Below, piece after piece: positions 8,071 through 16,624 of a DNA stretch of 64,000 nt (its first letter is position 1; the number at the start of each line of letters is the position of its first letter). The stretch spans positions 124,001-188,000 of the forward strand of contig JANQDZ010000047.1 in NCBI GenBank assembly GCA_028278645.1. The letters run 5' to 3'. Source of the DNA: Longimicrobiales bacterium. GTDB taxonomy: Bacteria > Gemmatimonadota > Gemmatimonadetes > Longimicrobiales > Gaopeijiaceae. The notes beneath the pieces are model-generated. The model was not told the origin of the DNA. It saw nothing but the letters and a program-made list of their open reading frames with translations, and searched no databases. The position numbers and the translations under genes were made by a program.

Positions 8071-8878
8071 ACAGATCCGTGAACAATTCGTGAGCACATA
8101 CCAGGGGATGGTGGATTCGATCATCGCGTGGACGCCGACGGTCCTGCTCGCCGTCCTGCTCCTGATTTCGGCTCTTGTCGTTGCGAAGGTGGTGGAGCGG
8201 ATCCTGCGGACGGTCATGGTTCGGCTCCGCTTCGACGCCCTGGTGGAAAAGGTGGGCATCGACCAGGCCATCCACCGCCTGGGGATGCGGGAGTCACTGA
8301 ACGTGGTGATCCCCCGGATCGTCTACTACCTCCTGCTCTTCCTTTTCGCCAGGACGGCGGCGGACTCTTTGGGCCTCAGCGCCATTTCCAACGCCATCGG
8401 TTCTTTTATGGCGTATCTGCCGAACATCATCGCCGCGCTCTTGATCCTGATTCTCGGGAGCGCAGCGGCCCAATTCGCCGGACGGGCAGTGGCTGAAGCG
8501 GCCGGTAATTCGGGGATTGAGTTCGCCTCCTCCTTGGGTGGCGTGGTGTCCGGTTTGCTACTGTTCGTTTTGGGGATCATGGCCATCAGCCAGCTCCAGA
8601 TCGACACGGAGATCATCCGGGTGGTCACCACTGCGATCCTTGCCGGTCTGGCTCTGGCCTTTGGTCTCACCTTTGGCCTGGGCAGCCGCGACATGACCAG
8701 GAATATCCTGGCCGGTTTCTACGCCAGGAAGACGTTCGACGTGGGGCGTGAGATCGAGGTGAGGGGTGAGCGGGGCGAGCTGAAGAGCATCACCCCCACG
8801 CAAACCCTTCTTCAGCAGGGTGACAGGGTGGTTGCAGTGGCGAACTCGGTATTCCTCGAGGAAGTCGTCAAGCAGTAG
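8063..8878 (+). CDS. TM-helix repeat membrane protein, MscS-related
   Basis: 271 residues with about five transmembrane helices. The repeats (LLAVLLLISALVVAKVVERI and YLPNIIAALLILILGSAAAQ) are typical of the conserved TM-helix family (PF05552 type) related to small-conductance channels. A short beta-like segment follows (FDVGREIEVRGERGELKSI) that resembles the start of the MscS beta domain, then the protein ends, so the large MscS vestibule is absent. The start is preceded by AAGGAGGG with eight bases of spacing. It is cotranscribed with the sigma factor and small membrane protein. Likely a mechanosensitive or ion-conducting inner-membrane protein. Confidence 0.75.
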   Translation: MGEQIREQFVSTYQGMVDSIIAWTPTVLLAVLLLISALVVAKVVERILRTVMVRLRFDALVEKVGIDQAIHRLGMRESLNVVIPRIVYYLLLFLFARTAADSLGLSAISNAIGSFMAYLPNIIAALLILILGSAAAQFAGRAVAEAAGNSGIEFASSLGGVVSGLLLFVLGIMAISQLQIDTEIIRVVTTAILAGLALAFGLTFGLGSRDMTRNILAGFYARKTFDVGREIEVRGERGELKSITPTQTLLQQGDRVVAVANSVFLEEVVKQ

Positions 8879-8890
8879 GGGCGAAGAAAA

Positions 8891-8919
8891 GCGCCCGGGG
8901 ACCAGGTGTCCCCGGGCGC
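8891..8919 (-). terminator. Intrinsic terminator for the HerA-like ATPase gene
   Basis: A perfect 12-bp stem (8891-8902 with 8908-8919) with a five-base loop. Read on the minus strand it is followed by TTTTCTTC, which places it 22 bases after the ATPase stop. It could also stop plus-strand transcription from the channel-like gene, but there is no T-run on that side. Confidence 0.85.
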
Positions 8920-8940
8920 ATCCTTGCCGCGATGACGGGC

Positions 8941-11394
8941 CTACCCCACAGGTGCCCAGAACAGGAATAGATCGTCCAGGTGGATGTCCGTCTTCTCTAA
9001 CCCCACCTCGAAGCTGTCCACCTCTTCCGCCTTTTCCTTCCATTCCTCCCAGATTTCTTCAAGCTCATCGCCCAGCTCCTCCTCCAACTCCTCGATGAGC
9101 TCTTCGTACTCGAACAGTTTCTCCTCTGCGCTCCTGAGCCGCTCCTTTGTCCTCCGGGTCTGGGACCTCCGGGACGCGATGCCAGAGAGGCTTCGGGTTC
9201 GGCGGCGCCCACCCAGAAACATTGAGAGGACCTCTCCAGCCCCAGCGATCAACTCTTGCTGACGCCGTTGATCCGTGTCCACTTCCAACTCACGGACCCT
9301 CCTTTCCGCTTGGGAGGCCCGATTTCGTGCGGTTTTCAGCTTGGACTCGTAGCGGTCCCGCAGCTTTTCAGCTTGAGCATCGGCCTTCTCCTCCGCGGCC
9401 TCCAGGCATCGTTCAATGAACGCTTCTTCCGATTCACCGACGCGGGAATAGAGCCTCAGAGAAGTGTTTCTGAAGAGGGTGAGGGTAAGGCTACGATAGA
9501 GATGCTCTTTGATGCCACGCTCGGAGTTCTTGAAAAATCCGGTTTCCTCCAGGGACGGCTCGGGTAGGGCGTAGACTACCTCTCCGTGTGGTTCCTCCAT
9601 GAAGTCCCGGCGGTCGTGATCGACGATATGGGCGGTATCTACCGGTAGCGGGTCGGATAATGGAAAGATCACGGCCTCCCATTCATCCTCGTGGCGGAGG
9701 TCCCCCTTCTGGTCGTCAAATAGGAGGCGGACTCTGGATGCAAGTCCGGCTTCCAGACGTCGACCGCCAGGAACCACACCCAACTTTTGGCTCCAAGGCG
9801 CGGAAGGATCCAGGTATCGGACGGGGGTGCCCTGTGCGACCTTCGGCGGGATGGGGCTCTCGTCAGGAGCGAGGGAGGCCTGGCCCGCGGGAGTTCCGGC
9901 GGGTGGGGAGGCACCAGCCCGGTAGTCGGCTCCGGCCGTCGCTGGGGAAGACGGTTCGGGGGAAGGAGCTGCTTCACTTTCCCCCTCGGCTCTTTCCTCT
10001 CCTCGTTCGGCTTTCAGTCGCTGGAGTTCCATTCGGGTGAATGGCCCCCTCAGATACGACATGGCCCAACGGGTGGTAAAGAGGCTTGGTTGGGCCGAAC
10101 GCGCTGTCTTGAGAACGAACTGCCGTTTCCCCAGTGCACTGATCCGAGCGTCCCAGACAGATACGTCCACCTCCCCGGAAGCCGATCGCAGAGCCTCGAT
10201 GATCCGGGCCTTGTCCCTTTCCGTCTGGAGCCGGCCGACCATCCAGGTACCGGCGTTGGACATGAGCTTATAGTCCAGGTCCACCGGGTTCTGGGTGGCC
10301 AGCACCATTCCCACGCCGTGAGCCCTCGCCTGTTTGAACAGGGTCAAGATGGGTTTCTTCGATGGCGGTTTGGCGGTGGGTGGGGCGAAGCCCATGACCT
10401 CGTCGGCGTATACCAGAGCCCGGAGCTCGGAGGTGCCCGGCTGCCTTCGCATCCAGGTAACCAACTTCGAAAGAAGGAGCGTCACCACAAAAACCCGCTC
10501 CGAATCGGAGAGGTGTGAGAGGTACACGATGGTGGCCCGCGGCCGTCCGTCAGGGGCCTGGAGGAGGTTGCTCATCTCCAGGGGCTGTCCCTGAATCCAT
10601 TCAGCGAAGGAGGGTGACGCCACCAACCCGTTCAACCGCATGGCCAGCTTCGTCCTCTCTTTCTCAGGGAAGAACGCGTCCAGCTCGAACACGCCCAGGC
10701 GCCGGAGGGACGGCTGCTGGATTTGCCCGATGAGGCTCGGGAGGTCCAGCGACAGACCCGCCTTCCAGGCATGCTCCACCAGGTTGGAGAGGAGAATGTG
10801 CTCTTTGCTGGTGAGGGGGTCGTGGTCCAGACCGGCCATCACGAGGATTCCGGACACGAGGCCTTCGATCTCATCACGGATCGTCTCCCCGTCCTCCTCC
10901 CACGAGAGGTCCGGTGGGGAAAGGTCTCCGATGACGTTGAGGGGAGTCCCGGCCGTGGACCCAGGGGTGAGAATCTGGAAATCGACCTTCTGCTTCAGGC
11001 CTCCCATCTGGTCGGGCCCAATGCCCGAACCTGCAAGGCCGTTTTTCCAGAGGTCGGCTGTGGAGGCCGCCAGCTCGGCGGTGGACATGCCTTTCCTCTT
11101 GGCTTCCCCCTCGTCCACCCAGGGGTGGAACTCCAGCGGGTCGAACGAGGGGAAATTGAGGAGCAGGTTTCCCATGTCCCCTTTTGGATCGAGGATCAGC
11201 GCGGGGATCCCTGCCGAGAGTATCTCCTCGAGAAGTACGACCCCCAGCCCCGTCTTCCCCGACCCGGTCATTCCCACGATGACCCCGTGGGTGGTCAGGC
11301 GATGGCTCGGAAGGTGTAGGCGTTCGTCGGTGGGCTCGGACGTCCCCTCATTCAGGAGGCGGCCAAGGTAGAGGTCTCCGGGCTTCTGGCCCAT
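8941..11394 (-). CDS. HerA/DUF87-like ATPase with C-terminal coiled coil
   Basis: 817 residues from the ATG at 11394, chosen because AAGGAG lies six bases upstream; an in-frame GTG 17 codons earlier has no ribosome site. Seen: Walker A GMTGSGKT at about 41-48, followed by ALILDPKGDMGNLL, and a Walker B-like segment LVYADEVMGFAPP, all typical of VirB4/HerA-type hexameric motor ATPases. After residue 500 comes a Pro/Ala-rich linker, then a long coiled coil (AEEKADAQAEKLRDRYESK and acidic Glu-rich repeats) near the C-terminus. HerA partners (NurA, SIR2) are absent, so DNA translocation is an inference. Cytoplasmic. Confidence 0.8.
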   Translation of the reverse strand: MGQKPGDLYLGRLLNEGTSEPTDERLHLPSHRLTTHGVIVGMTGSGKTGLGVVLLEEILSAGIPALILDPKGDMGNLLLNFPSFDPLEFHPWVDEGEAKRKGMSTAELAASTADLWKNGLAGSGIGPDQMGGLKQKVDFQILTPGSTAGTPLNVIGDLSPPDLSWEEDGETIRDEIEGLVSGILVMAGLDHDPLTSKEHILLSNLVEHAWKAGLSLDLPSLIGQIQQPSLRRLGVFELDAFFPEKERTKLAMRLNGLVASPSFAEWIQGQPLEMSNLLQAPDGRPRATIVYLSHLSDSERVFVVTLLLSKLVTWMRRQPGTSELRALVYADEVMGFAPPTAKPPSKKPILTLFKQARAHGVGMVLATQNPVDLDYKLMSNAGTWMVGRLQTERDKARIIEALRSASGEVDVSVWDARISALGKRQFVLKTARSAQPSLFTTRWAMSYLRGPFTRMELQRLKAERGEERAEGESEAAPSPEPSSPATAGADYRAGASPPAGTPAGQASLAPDESPIPPKVAQGTPVRYLDPSAPWSQKLGVVPGGRRLEAGLASRVRLLFDDQKGDLRHEDEWEAVIFPLSDPLPVDTAHIVDHDRRDFMEEPHGEVVYALPEPSLEETGFFKNSERGIKEHLYRSLTLTLFRNTSLRLYSRVGESEEAFIERCLEAAEEKADAQAEKLRDRYESKLKTARNRASQAERRVRELEVDTDQRRQQELIAGAGEVLSMFLGGRRRTRSLSGIASRRSQTRRTKERLRSAEEKLFEYEELIEELEEELGDELEEIWEEWKEKAEEVDSFEVGLEKTDIHLDDLFLFWAPVG

Positions 11395-11450
11395 ATGAGC
11401 TCCTTGGGGTGTCTGTTCCGGCGGCCGAGCAGTTTTTGTCGGCACGTGAG

Positions 11451-11475
11451 GTCACATCTCGGGTACTCATGTGAC
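11451..11475. promoter_or_regulatory. Inverted repeat upstream of the ATPase gene
   Basis: GTCACAT at 11451-11457 and ATGTGAC at 11469-11475 form perfect 7-bp arms with an 11-base spacer, 57 bases upstream of the ATPase start. The geometry suits a dimeric regulator site, but no regulator is identified. Confidence 0.4.
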
Positions 11476-11633
11476 TTTGGAGTATTGGATTCGCTCCATA
11501 GAGTAGTCGGAAAACGTGATTCATAACAAGGAAGGGCTCTGTAGATGATTGTCCGTCGTTGGAGCCCTGGCTAGCATGCTTTCCGGCAAGAGGGTCCTGG
11601 GCGGGAAGAAGTAGAAAGTCCAAACCTGCCTTG

Positions 11634-11677
11634 CCGACTACGTGGTTTTGGTCCGGGACTACGTAGTCGGACGTAGT
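11634..11677. promoter_or_regulatory. Cluster of CCGACTACGT / ACGTAGTCGG half-sites
   Basis: CCGACTACGT lies at 11634-11643, a perfect 12-bp palindrome GACTACGTAGTC at 11657-11668, and ACGTAGT again at 11671-11677. A further half-site, GTAGTCGG, lies at 11503-11510. All are in the 317-base divergent spacer between the ATPase and the EEP hydrolase gene, ending 35 bases before the latter. The spacer also has GGGCTC/GAGCCC arms. No coding remnant is seen in it. Confidence 0.45.
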
Positions 11678-11711
11678 GACCTTTAGGCCGGCGACGGGCA
11701 TCTTTTTGGGC

Positions 11712-12791
11712 ATGAACAACGCCGGACCGTCTCTCACCGTTTTGTCCTGGAACGTCTACCACGGGGGTGACATCGATCCCATCCTCGAGGTGGGCTTCCA
11801 GGACCTCGATCTCCTTGCCAGCACCGCGGAGAGGGTCTGGACCGAGGTGCGGGCCAACGATTTCCGGGACCGGGCGGTAGCGTTGGTGGATGGCATCCAG
11901 GGGACCAACCCTGATCTGGTGGGTCTCCAGGAGGTTGCCCGGTTTTCCACCTCGGCCCTGGACCTTGCTACCGGGAGGTTCCGGTCTGTCGATCTCTTCG
12001 ACTTTCGGACGATCCTGGAGAGCGAGCTCGAAACGAGGGGCCTTCCGTACTCATTCATAGGCGAGGTGGAAAACACCAAGGCCGGAGTCCCTGTGGATGG
12101 ATCTCGGCTGAAGGATCGGTTCATTCCGACGCAGTTGGTTGAACTGACCCTGCGGGATGCCGTGTTGGTCAAAGATGGGTTCGCGGTGGATGGGGTGTCT
12201 CGAGGGAACTACCGGGCGGAGGTGCTCTTAGGGGTGGACCATATGGGTGGAGAGATTCGAATGAGGCGGGGGTGGGTCCGCGTAGATGCACGCGTGGGGG
12301 AGGCCCGGGCTCGGTTCGTGAACACCCATTTGGAGATCCAACCCCATTCGCAGGTGCAACAACTGCAAGCCAAGGAGCTATTGGAGGAAGTCGTGCCTGG
12401 ATCCGACGGTGTTACGGTCCTTTTGGGGGATTTTAACTCCGATGCGGCCGCAACCCCGGGGGATCCAAGTTGGACTCCGACCTACGACAAAATCACCCAT
12501 GCGGGTTTTGTGGACGCTTGGGCCGCATCCCGGGGGGACTCGGAAACCGGGGGGCTCACATGCTGCCATGGGTCGGACCTCCGAGACCTCACCGCTGTGT
12601 TGGATCAGCGGATCGACTTCATCTTTTTCCGGCCGCCTGAGGGCCCACAGCCTGCCGGTTGGGAAGTCACCCCCGACGGCGCGAAGGTAATCGGCCGGGC
12701 TCCTGGAAAGGGAACCAGCCCCGGCGGCCGATGGCCTTCCGACCACGCCGGCTTGTGCGCGATGTTCCAACTCGGCGCGGACCCCAACTGA
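11712..12791 (+). CDS. Endonuclease/exonuclease/phosphatase (EEP) family protein
   Basis: 359 residues from the ATG at 11712; GTG 11676 in the same frame lies in the palindrome cluster and adds nothing family-like. EEP enzymes are Mg-dependent hydrolases of phosphodiesters in nucleic acids or lipids. Seen in order: LSWNVYHG with the catalytic Asn (about 9-16), PDLVGLQEV with the metal-binding Glu, LLGDFNSDA with catalytic Asp and Asn, and SDHAGLCAMF with the catalytic Asp-His pair near the end. No signal peptide, so probably cytoplasmic. The substrate cannot be told from sequence. Confidence 0.85.
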   Translation: MNNAGPSLTVLSWNVYHGGDIDPILEVGFQDLDLLASTAERVWTEVRANDFRDRAVALVDGIQGTNPDLVGLQEVARFSTSALDLATGRFRSVDLFDFRTILESELETRGLPYSFIGEVENTKAGVPVDGSRLKDRFIPTQLVELTLRDAVLVKDGFAVDGVSRGNYRAEVLLGVDHMGGEIRMRRGWVRVDARVGEARARFVNTHLEIQPHSQVQQLQAKELLEEVVPGSDGVTVLLGDFNSDAAATPGDPSWTPTYDKITHAGFVDAWAASRGDSETGGLTCCHGSDLRDLTAVLDQRIDFIFFRPPEGPQPAGWEVTPDGAKVIGRAPGKGTSPGGRWPSDHAGLCAMFQLGADPN

Positions 12792-12873
12792 CCCTTCCCG
12801 AAACCCCTTCTCCTGCAACATCGTACTGAGAACTGTCTTCGAAGACGTATGTCCGAAATCCGGAGTTGACCAC

Positions 12874-14229
12874 ATGGGTTTTGCACGGGCCGTCACGATG
12901 TCCGTGGTCCTCTTTCTCGTCCTCCCCCTCAGCGTACCCTCCTCACTTCAAGGTCAGGAGCAGGAACGAATCTGGGGCCGTGTGACCACGGTCACGGGAG
13001 CTGTTCACCAGGGGTTCATTCGGTGGGACCGAAACGAGGGGGGCTGGGGCGACCTTCTGGACGGGAGTAAGGAGTTCACGCCGTTCTTGTTCCAGGACTG
13101 GTGGAATCTCGTCCACCCCGACGATCGGCACCGGGACAGGGTCATCGAGCTCAACGGGTACCGGATTACATGGGACGATAATGAGCCGGACTTCCCCGAT
13201 TCCCACGAGTCGGGGATCCGTTTCGGGCACATCAAGAGCTTGACGGTGGCGGGGAACGATCAAGCGACTCTGGAGCTCCGATCCGGTCGCTTTGTGGACC
13301 TGTCTGGTGGATCGACCGATATCGGCACCACCCTCCGGGAAGTTCTGGTGGCTACGGCGGACGGCAGGGAAGTGGCATTGGAGTGGGAAGACATCCAGGA
13401 CGTGGAGTTCGCCGCCCCGCCGCAAGGGGCCCGGACCACCGGTCGCCGGATCCATGGAACCGTCGAAGTGGATGAGAACACTCGCTTCACCGGGTACATA
13501 GCCTGGGACATGGGGAAGATCCTCTCCTCCGACACCCTGGAGGGCCACACGTCGGATGGAGATCGCCGGGAATTTCCTTTTGGCCAAATCACCGAGATCA
13601 GACCCACCCGCCGGGGGGCGGAGGTGACCCTGGCGGATGGGGCGAGACTCGAGCTCTTCGATAGCGAGGACGTGGACGACGGGAACGACGGGATCCTGGT
13701 TTCTGACCCCGGCTTGGGTTTGGTGTCCCTGGAGTGGGACGAACTGGAGTGGGTTCGATTCCATGCGCCTGACCGCCCCACGACATGGGATGGGTTCGAT
13801 GTCTCCCACCGCTTGCGTGGCTCCGTCATGACCACCGATAGCACGGTGTTCACGGGGTGGATTCGGTGGGATGGGGACGAAGAGTACGCGTGGGAGCTTC
13901 TGGATGGTGAGGAAGGCGACCTGACCTTCGACATCGAGTTCGGAAAGGTGGCATCCATCGAACGGTTAGTGGGCATGACTACCGCCGTGGAGGTGGGCGC
14001 TACGGGGGTGAACGTCGAGACCGTCCCGAACGAAGGAGCCACCGTCACTCTCCGGGACGGTCGGGCGTTCGATCTCGACGGTTCCAACGACGTGGACGAC
14101 GGGAATGACGGGGTGTTTATCCTCCTCGATGATAGCGGCCAGTCTCCCGACGACGCCGAGGCCGAGTGGGTGTTGGTGAAATGGACGGATTTCAGGTCGG
14201 TAGAGTTTGAATGGGAGGACGGACGATGA
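12874..14229 (+). CDS. Secreted protein built of a triplicated beta module
   Basis: 451 residues with a signal peptide (MGFARAVTMSVVLFLVLPLS, cleavage near SLQGQ). The mature protein is three copies of a beta-rich unit. Each opens with a G-x-V strand and F/Y-x-G-x-I-x-WD (QGFIRWDRN, TGYIAWDMG, TGWIRWDGD) and continues with a LDG turn. Units two and three share a close consisting of TL-x-DG-R/A followed by DVDDGNDG. The acidic DVDDGNDG loop may bind calcium. I do not recognise the family. The stop overlaps the next start as ATGA, so it is coupled to the outer-membrane barrel gene, suggesting a shared envelope role. Confidence 0.75.
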   Translation: MGFARAVTMSVVLFLVLPLSVPSSLQGQEQERIWGRVTTVTGAVHQGFIRWDRNEGGWGDLLDGSKEFTPFLFQDWWNLVHPDDRHRDRVIELNGYRITWDDNEPDFPDSHESGIRFGHIKSLTVAGNDQATLELRSGRFVDLSGGSTDIGTTLREVLVATADGREVALEWEDIQDVEFAAPPQGARTTGRRIHGTVEVDENTRFTGYIAWDMGKILSSDTLEGHTSDGDRREFPFGQITEIRPTRRGAEVTLADGARLELFDSEDVDDGNDGILVSDPGLGLVSLEWDELEWVRFHAPDRPTTWDGFDVSHRLRGSVMTTDSTVFTGWIRWDGDEEYAWELLDGEEGDLTFDIEFGKVASIERLVGMTTAVEVGATGVNVETVPNEGATVTLRDGRAFDLDGSNDVDDGNDGVFILLDDSGQSPDDAEAEWVLVKWTDFRSVEFEWEDGR

Positions 14230-16511
14230 ACGCGCCTATCCCCCTTCGGTTCGTGGTGGCGGGTGTTCTCCTGGCCCTACCTGCCAGCCTTCAGGCCCAA
14301 CCGGCGACCTACGCACCGGATGCCTTCCTGGATTCCACCGCGGGTCAGCTCTTTCGAGCGGCCCAGCTGAACTGGCAGGCCATCGACAGCTCGGTGGTCC
14401 GGTATACCTCGGTGATCAAACAACGGATCGCGGCGGGAATCCGAACTCCCTTGAAGGACCGGACGATCTACCGGAACGAGACGGCTGTCCGGGCCTTCTG
14501 GGACCGGGACCACGCGCCGATCATGCAGGTCATGGGAAACCGGGCCCAATACCCCGGAAGGGAACAGGCCCAGAAAGAGGACTCGTGGTCCTGGATGAAC
14601 GATCTGGCCATGGACGAGCCTTTTGAACCCGGGGGAGACCGCCTTCTTTTTGGCCTCACCAGTGAGGACACCGAGGAGATCACCGATCCCGACGAGTCGG
14701 ACTTCTGGTTCGCCCACCCGCTGGCCCCCGGCGCCGACAGCCTCTATCGCTTCCAAAGCGGGGACACATTGACCCTCTCACTCCCGGATGGGCGCCGCCT
14801 GCTGACCGTTCAGCTGGATGTGCTGCCACGGGAAGCGGATGTGCACCGGATCGCCGGCACCCTTTGGATCGAGCCCGAGTCAGGGGCCCTTGTCCGGGCC
14901 GTATACCAGCTGAGCCGTGAGTTGGACGTGGTCCGGGACATCCCCGAAGTGCGGGAGGAGGACGAAGCCGGAGAGTTCGACATGGTTCCGGGGATCCTCA
15001 AACCCTGGATCTTCACCATGGATCTGGTGGCCATCGAGTATTCCCTGTGGGATTTTCGCGTCTGGCTACCCCGATCCATGCGAGTGGAGGGGGAGGTGAA
15101 GGTGGGGATCATGAAGATGCCCATCGCGTTTGACCTCTCTTATCAGCTGGAATCGGTCACCATGGAGGACGATCTGGCCGAGCCACCGGACCCGGCGCTG
15201 ATCGAACGCCATTTCGACTCTCGGGCCGAGGCCATGGCTTTTATCGCCTCGCTCCTGAGCGAGTCGAGCGGCGTGGCATACGAACAACCGGAAGACGTGA
15301 TCCGGGCCGACACACGGTTCATTGTTCCACAGGACATCACGTTGCTGGAGGAAAGCCCGGAGTTGCCGCCTCCCATCTGGGACGACGCACCCGGCTTCTC
15401 TTCGGAGGACGAGCTGGAGGACATGGTCAGGACTTTGGCCGACCTCCCGCCCATCCCGACGCAGGGCATTCCATGGGATGCCAACTGGGGTTGGGCCCGA
15501 CATGACCTGATACGATTCAACAGGGTGGAAGGCCTGGCCGTCGGAGGTCGCTTCGAAGCCGAGCTCGGCAGCTTCATGGGCCCGATCAACTTCGAAACCA
15601 CAGGATTTTTCGGCTTCGGGGATCTGGAGCCCAAAGGGAAGGTCACGTTCGAACGAAGGTCTGTCCTTCGACGAATCGCCGTCAGCGGATACCGTGAGTT
15701 GAGGCCCACCAACGCCCGAGGCAGATACCTGGGGTTGGGGAACTCCCTCTACTCCCTCTTCTTCGGACGGGACGACGGGGAGTACTACATGGCCACCGGA
15801 GCCGACCTGGTCTGGAGGCCACCGGAAGCCGACCGGGAGTCGTTCCGCCTCCGCTTCTACGCCGAGCGACAAGACTCGGTGGATATCGACACCAACTTCT
15901 CCCTAATCCACGCTTTTGACTCCGACTGGGACTTCAGACCGAACATGATGGCCCAACGGCTGGAGGAGGTGGGTGGTGAGCTGACCATCGCGCCTTGGTG
16001 GGGGTCCGATCCCCTGGCGACCCAGGTCGGGCTCGAGCTGTATGGTCAGGGTGGGTGGTGGCGACACCCGGATACCACGTCAGTCAAAGGCGATTACGCC
16101 CGGGCCAGCGCTACGCTCAGGGTGGCCATCCCACTGGCTGACGCCAGCTGGCGGGTCGGACTCGAGGCAGGCGGGGGGACAAGCTGGGGCGACGCCCCGG
16201 TCCAGCGGAACTGGTTCCTCGGGGGCCCGCTTACGCTCCGTGGTTATGAGGCCTCGGTCAAATCAGGGCCGTCGTTCGCTCGGGGCCGCCTCGAGGTGGC
16301 CCGGACCTACTCGGAGTCGGTGACCATCAGCGCCTTCGGCGACGCTGGATGGGCCGGGAAGCGGGAGGATTTTGATTCCGGCGACTTCCTCTACGGAGCC
16401 GGGCTGGGATTCGGCCTGCTCGACGGTTTAATTCGGATGGACCTTTCCCATGGACTGAGGGGTCCCAACAAACGCTTCAGGTTCGATTTATACCTGGACG
16501 CGATTCTCTGA
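14226..16511 (+). CDS. BamA/TamA-like outer-membrane barrel protein
   Basis: 761 residues from the ATG overlapping the upstream stop, with GGGAGG eight or nine bases ahead. A signal peptide ends near SLQAQ. The N-terminal about 400 residues are a soluble periplasmic part of unknown fold. The C-terminal about 330 residues are an Omp85/surface-antigen-type barrel: alternating aromatic strands, the conserved NWFLGGPLTLRGYE (the xRGF/Y lid-lock motif), and a terminal strand FRFDLYLDAIL. Classical POTRA repeats are not obvious, so an accessory translocase or an enzyme-barrel fusion is possible. Confidence 0.75.
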   Translation: MNAPIPLRFVVAGVLLALPASLQAQPATYAPDAFLDSTAGQLFRAAQLNWQAIDSSVVRYTSVIKQRIAAGIRTPLKDRTIYRNETAVRAFWDRDHAPIMQVMGNRAQYPGREQAQKEDSWSWMNDLAMDEPFEPGGDRLLFGLTSEDTEEITDPDESDFWFAHPLAPGADSLYRFQSGDTLTLSLPDGRRLLTVQLDVLPREADVHRIAGTLWIEPESGALVRAVYQLSRELDVVRDIPEVREEDEAGEFDMVPGILKPWIFTMDLVAIEYSLWDFRVWLPRSMRVEGEVKVGIMKMPIAFDLSYQLESVTMEDDLAEPPDPALIERHFDSRAEAMAFIASLLSESSGVAYEQPEDVIRADTRFIVPQDITLLEESPELPPPIWDDAPGFSSEDELEDMVRTLADLPPIPTQGIPWDANWGWARHDLIRFNRVEGLAVGGRFEAELGSFMGPINFETTGFFGFGDLEPKGKVTFERRSVLRRIAVSGYRELRPTNARGRYLGLGNSLYSLFFGRDDGEYYMATGADLVWRPPEADRESFRLRFYAERQDSVDIDTNFSLIHAFDSDWDFRPNMMAQRLEEVGGELTIAPWWGSDPLATQVGLELYGQGGWWRHPDTTSVKGDYARASATLRVAIPLADASWRVGLEAGGGTSWGDAPVQRNWFLGGPLTLRGYEASVKSGPSFARGRLEVARTYSESVTISAFGDAGWAGKREDFDSGDFLYGAGLGFGLLDGLIRMDLSHGLRGPNKRFRFDLYLDAIL

Positions 16512-16531
16512 TCCGAAACAACGCACAGTCT

Positions 16532-16597
16532 TACGTACCCCATTCCGGGGATGCAGCGGCGCTCAAATGCCATCGTATTTCCGGATTGGGGTACGTA
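16532..16597. repeat. Long inverted repeat between the barrel gene and the ADOP permease
   Basis: Arms of 17 bases, 16532-16548 and 16581-16597, are complementary with one mismatch (core TACGTACCCC / GGGGTACGTA) around a 32-base spacer. It lies 20 bases after the barrel stop and 28 bases before the permease start. There is no T-run, so a simple terminator is unlikely; a regulator site, a cruciform or a small mobile-element relic are alternatives. Confidence 0.6.
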
Positions 16598-16624
16598 TTC
16601 CCAACTCGTCTCAGGGGACGTGGT

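Noticed and set aside
8941-12791. Treating the ATPase and EEP genes as a defined defence system
   Set aside because: No known defence gene, integrase or mobile-element border is nearby; only position links them.
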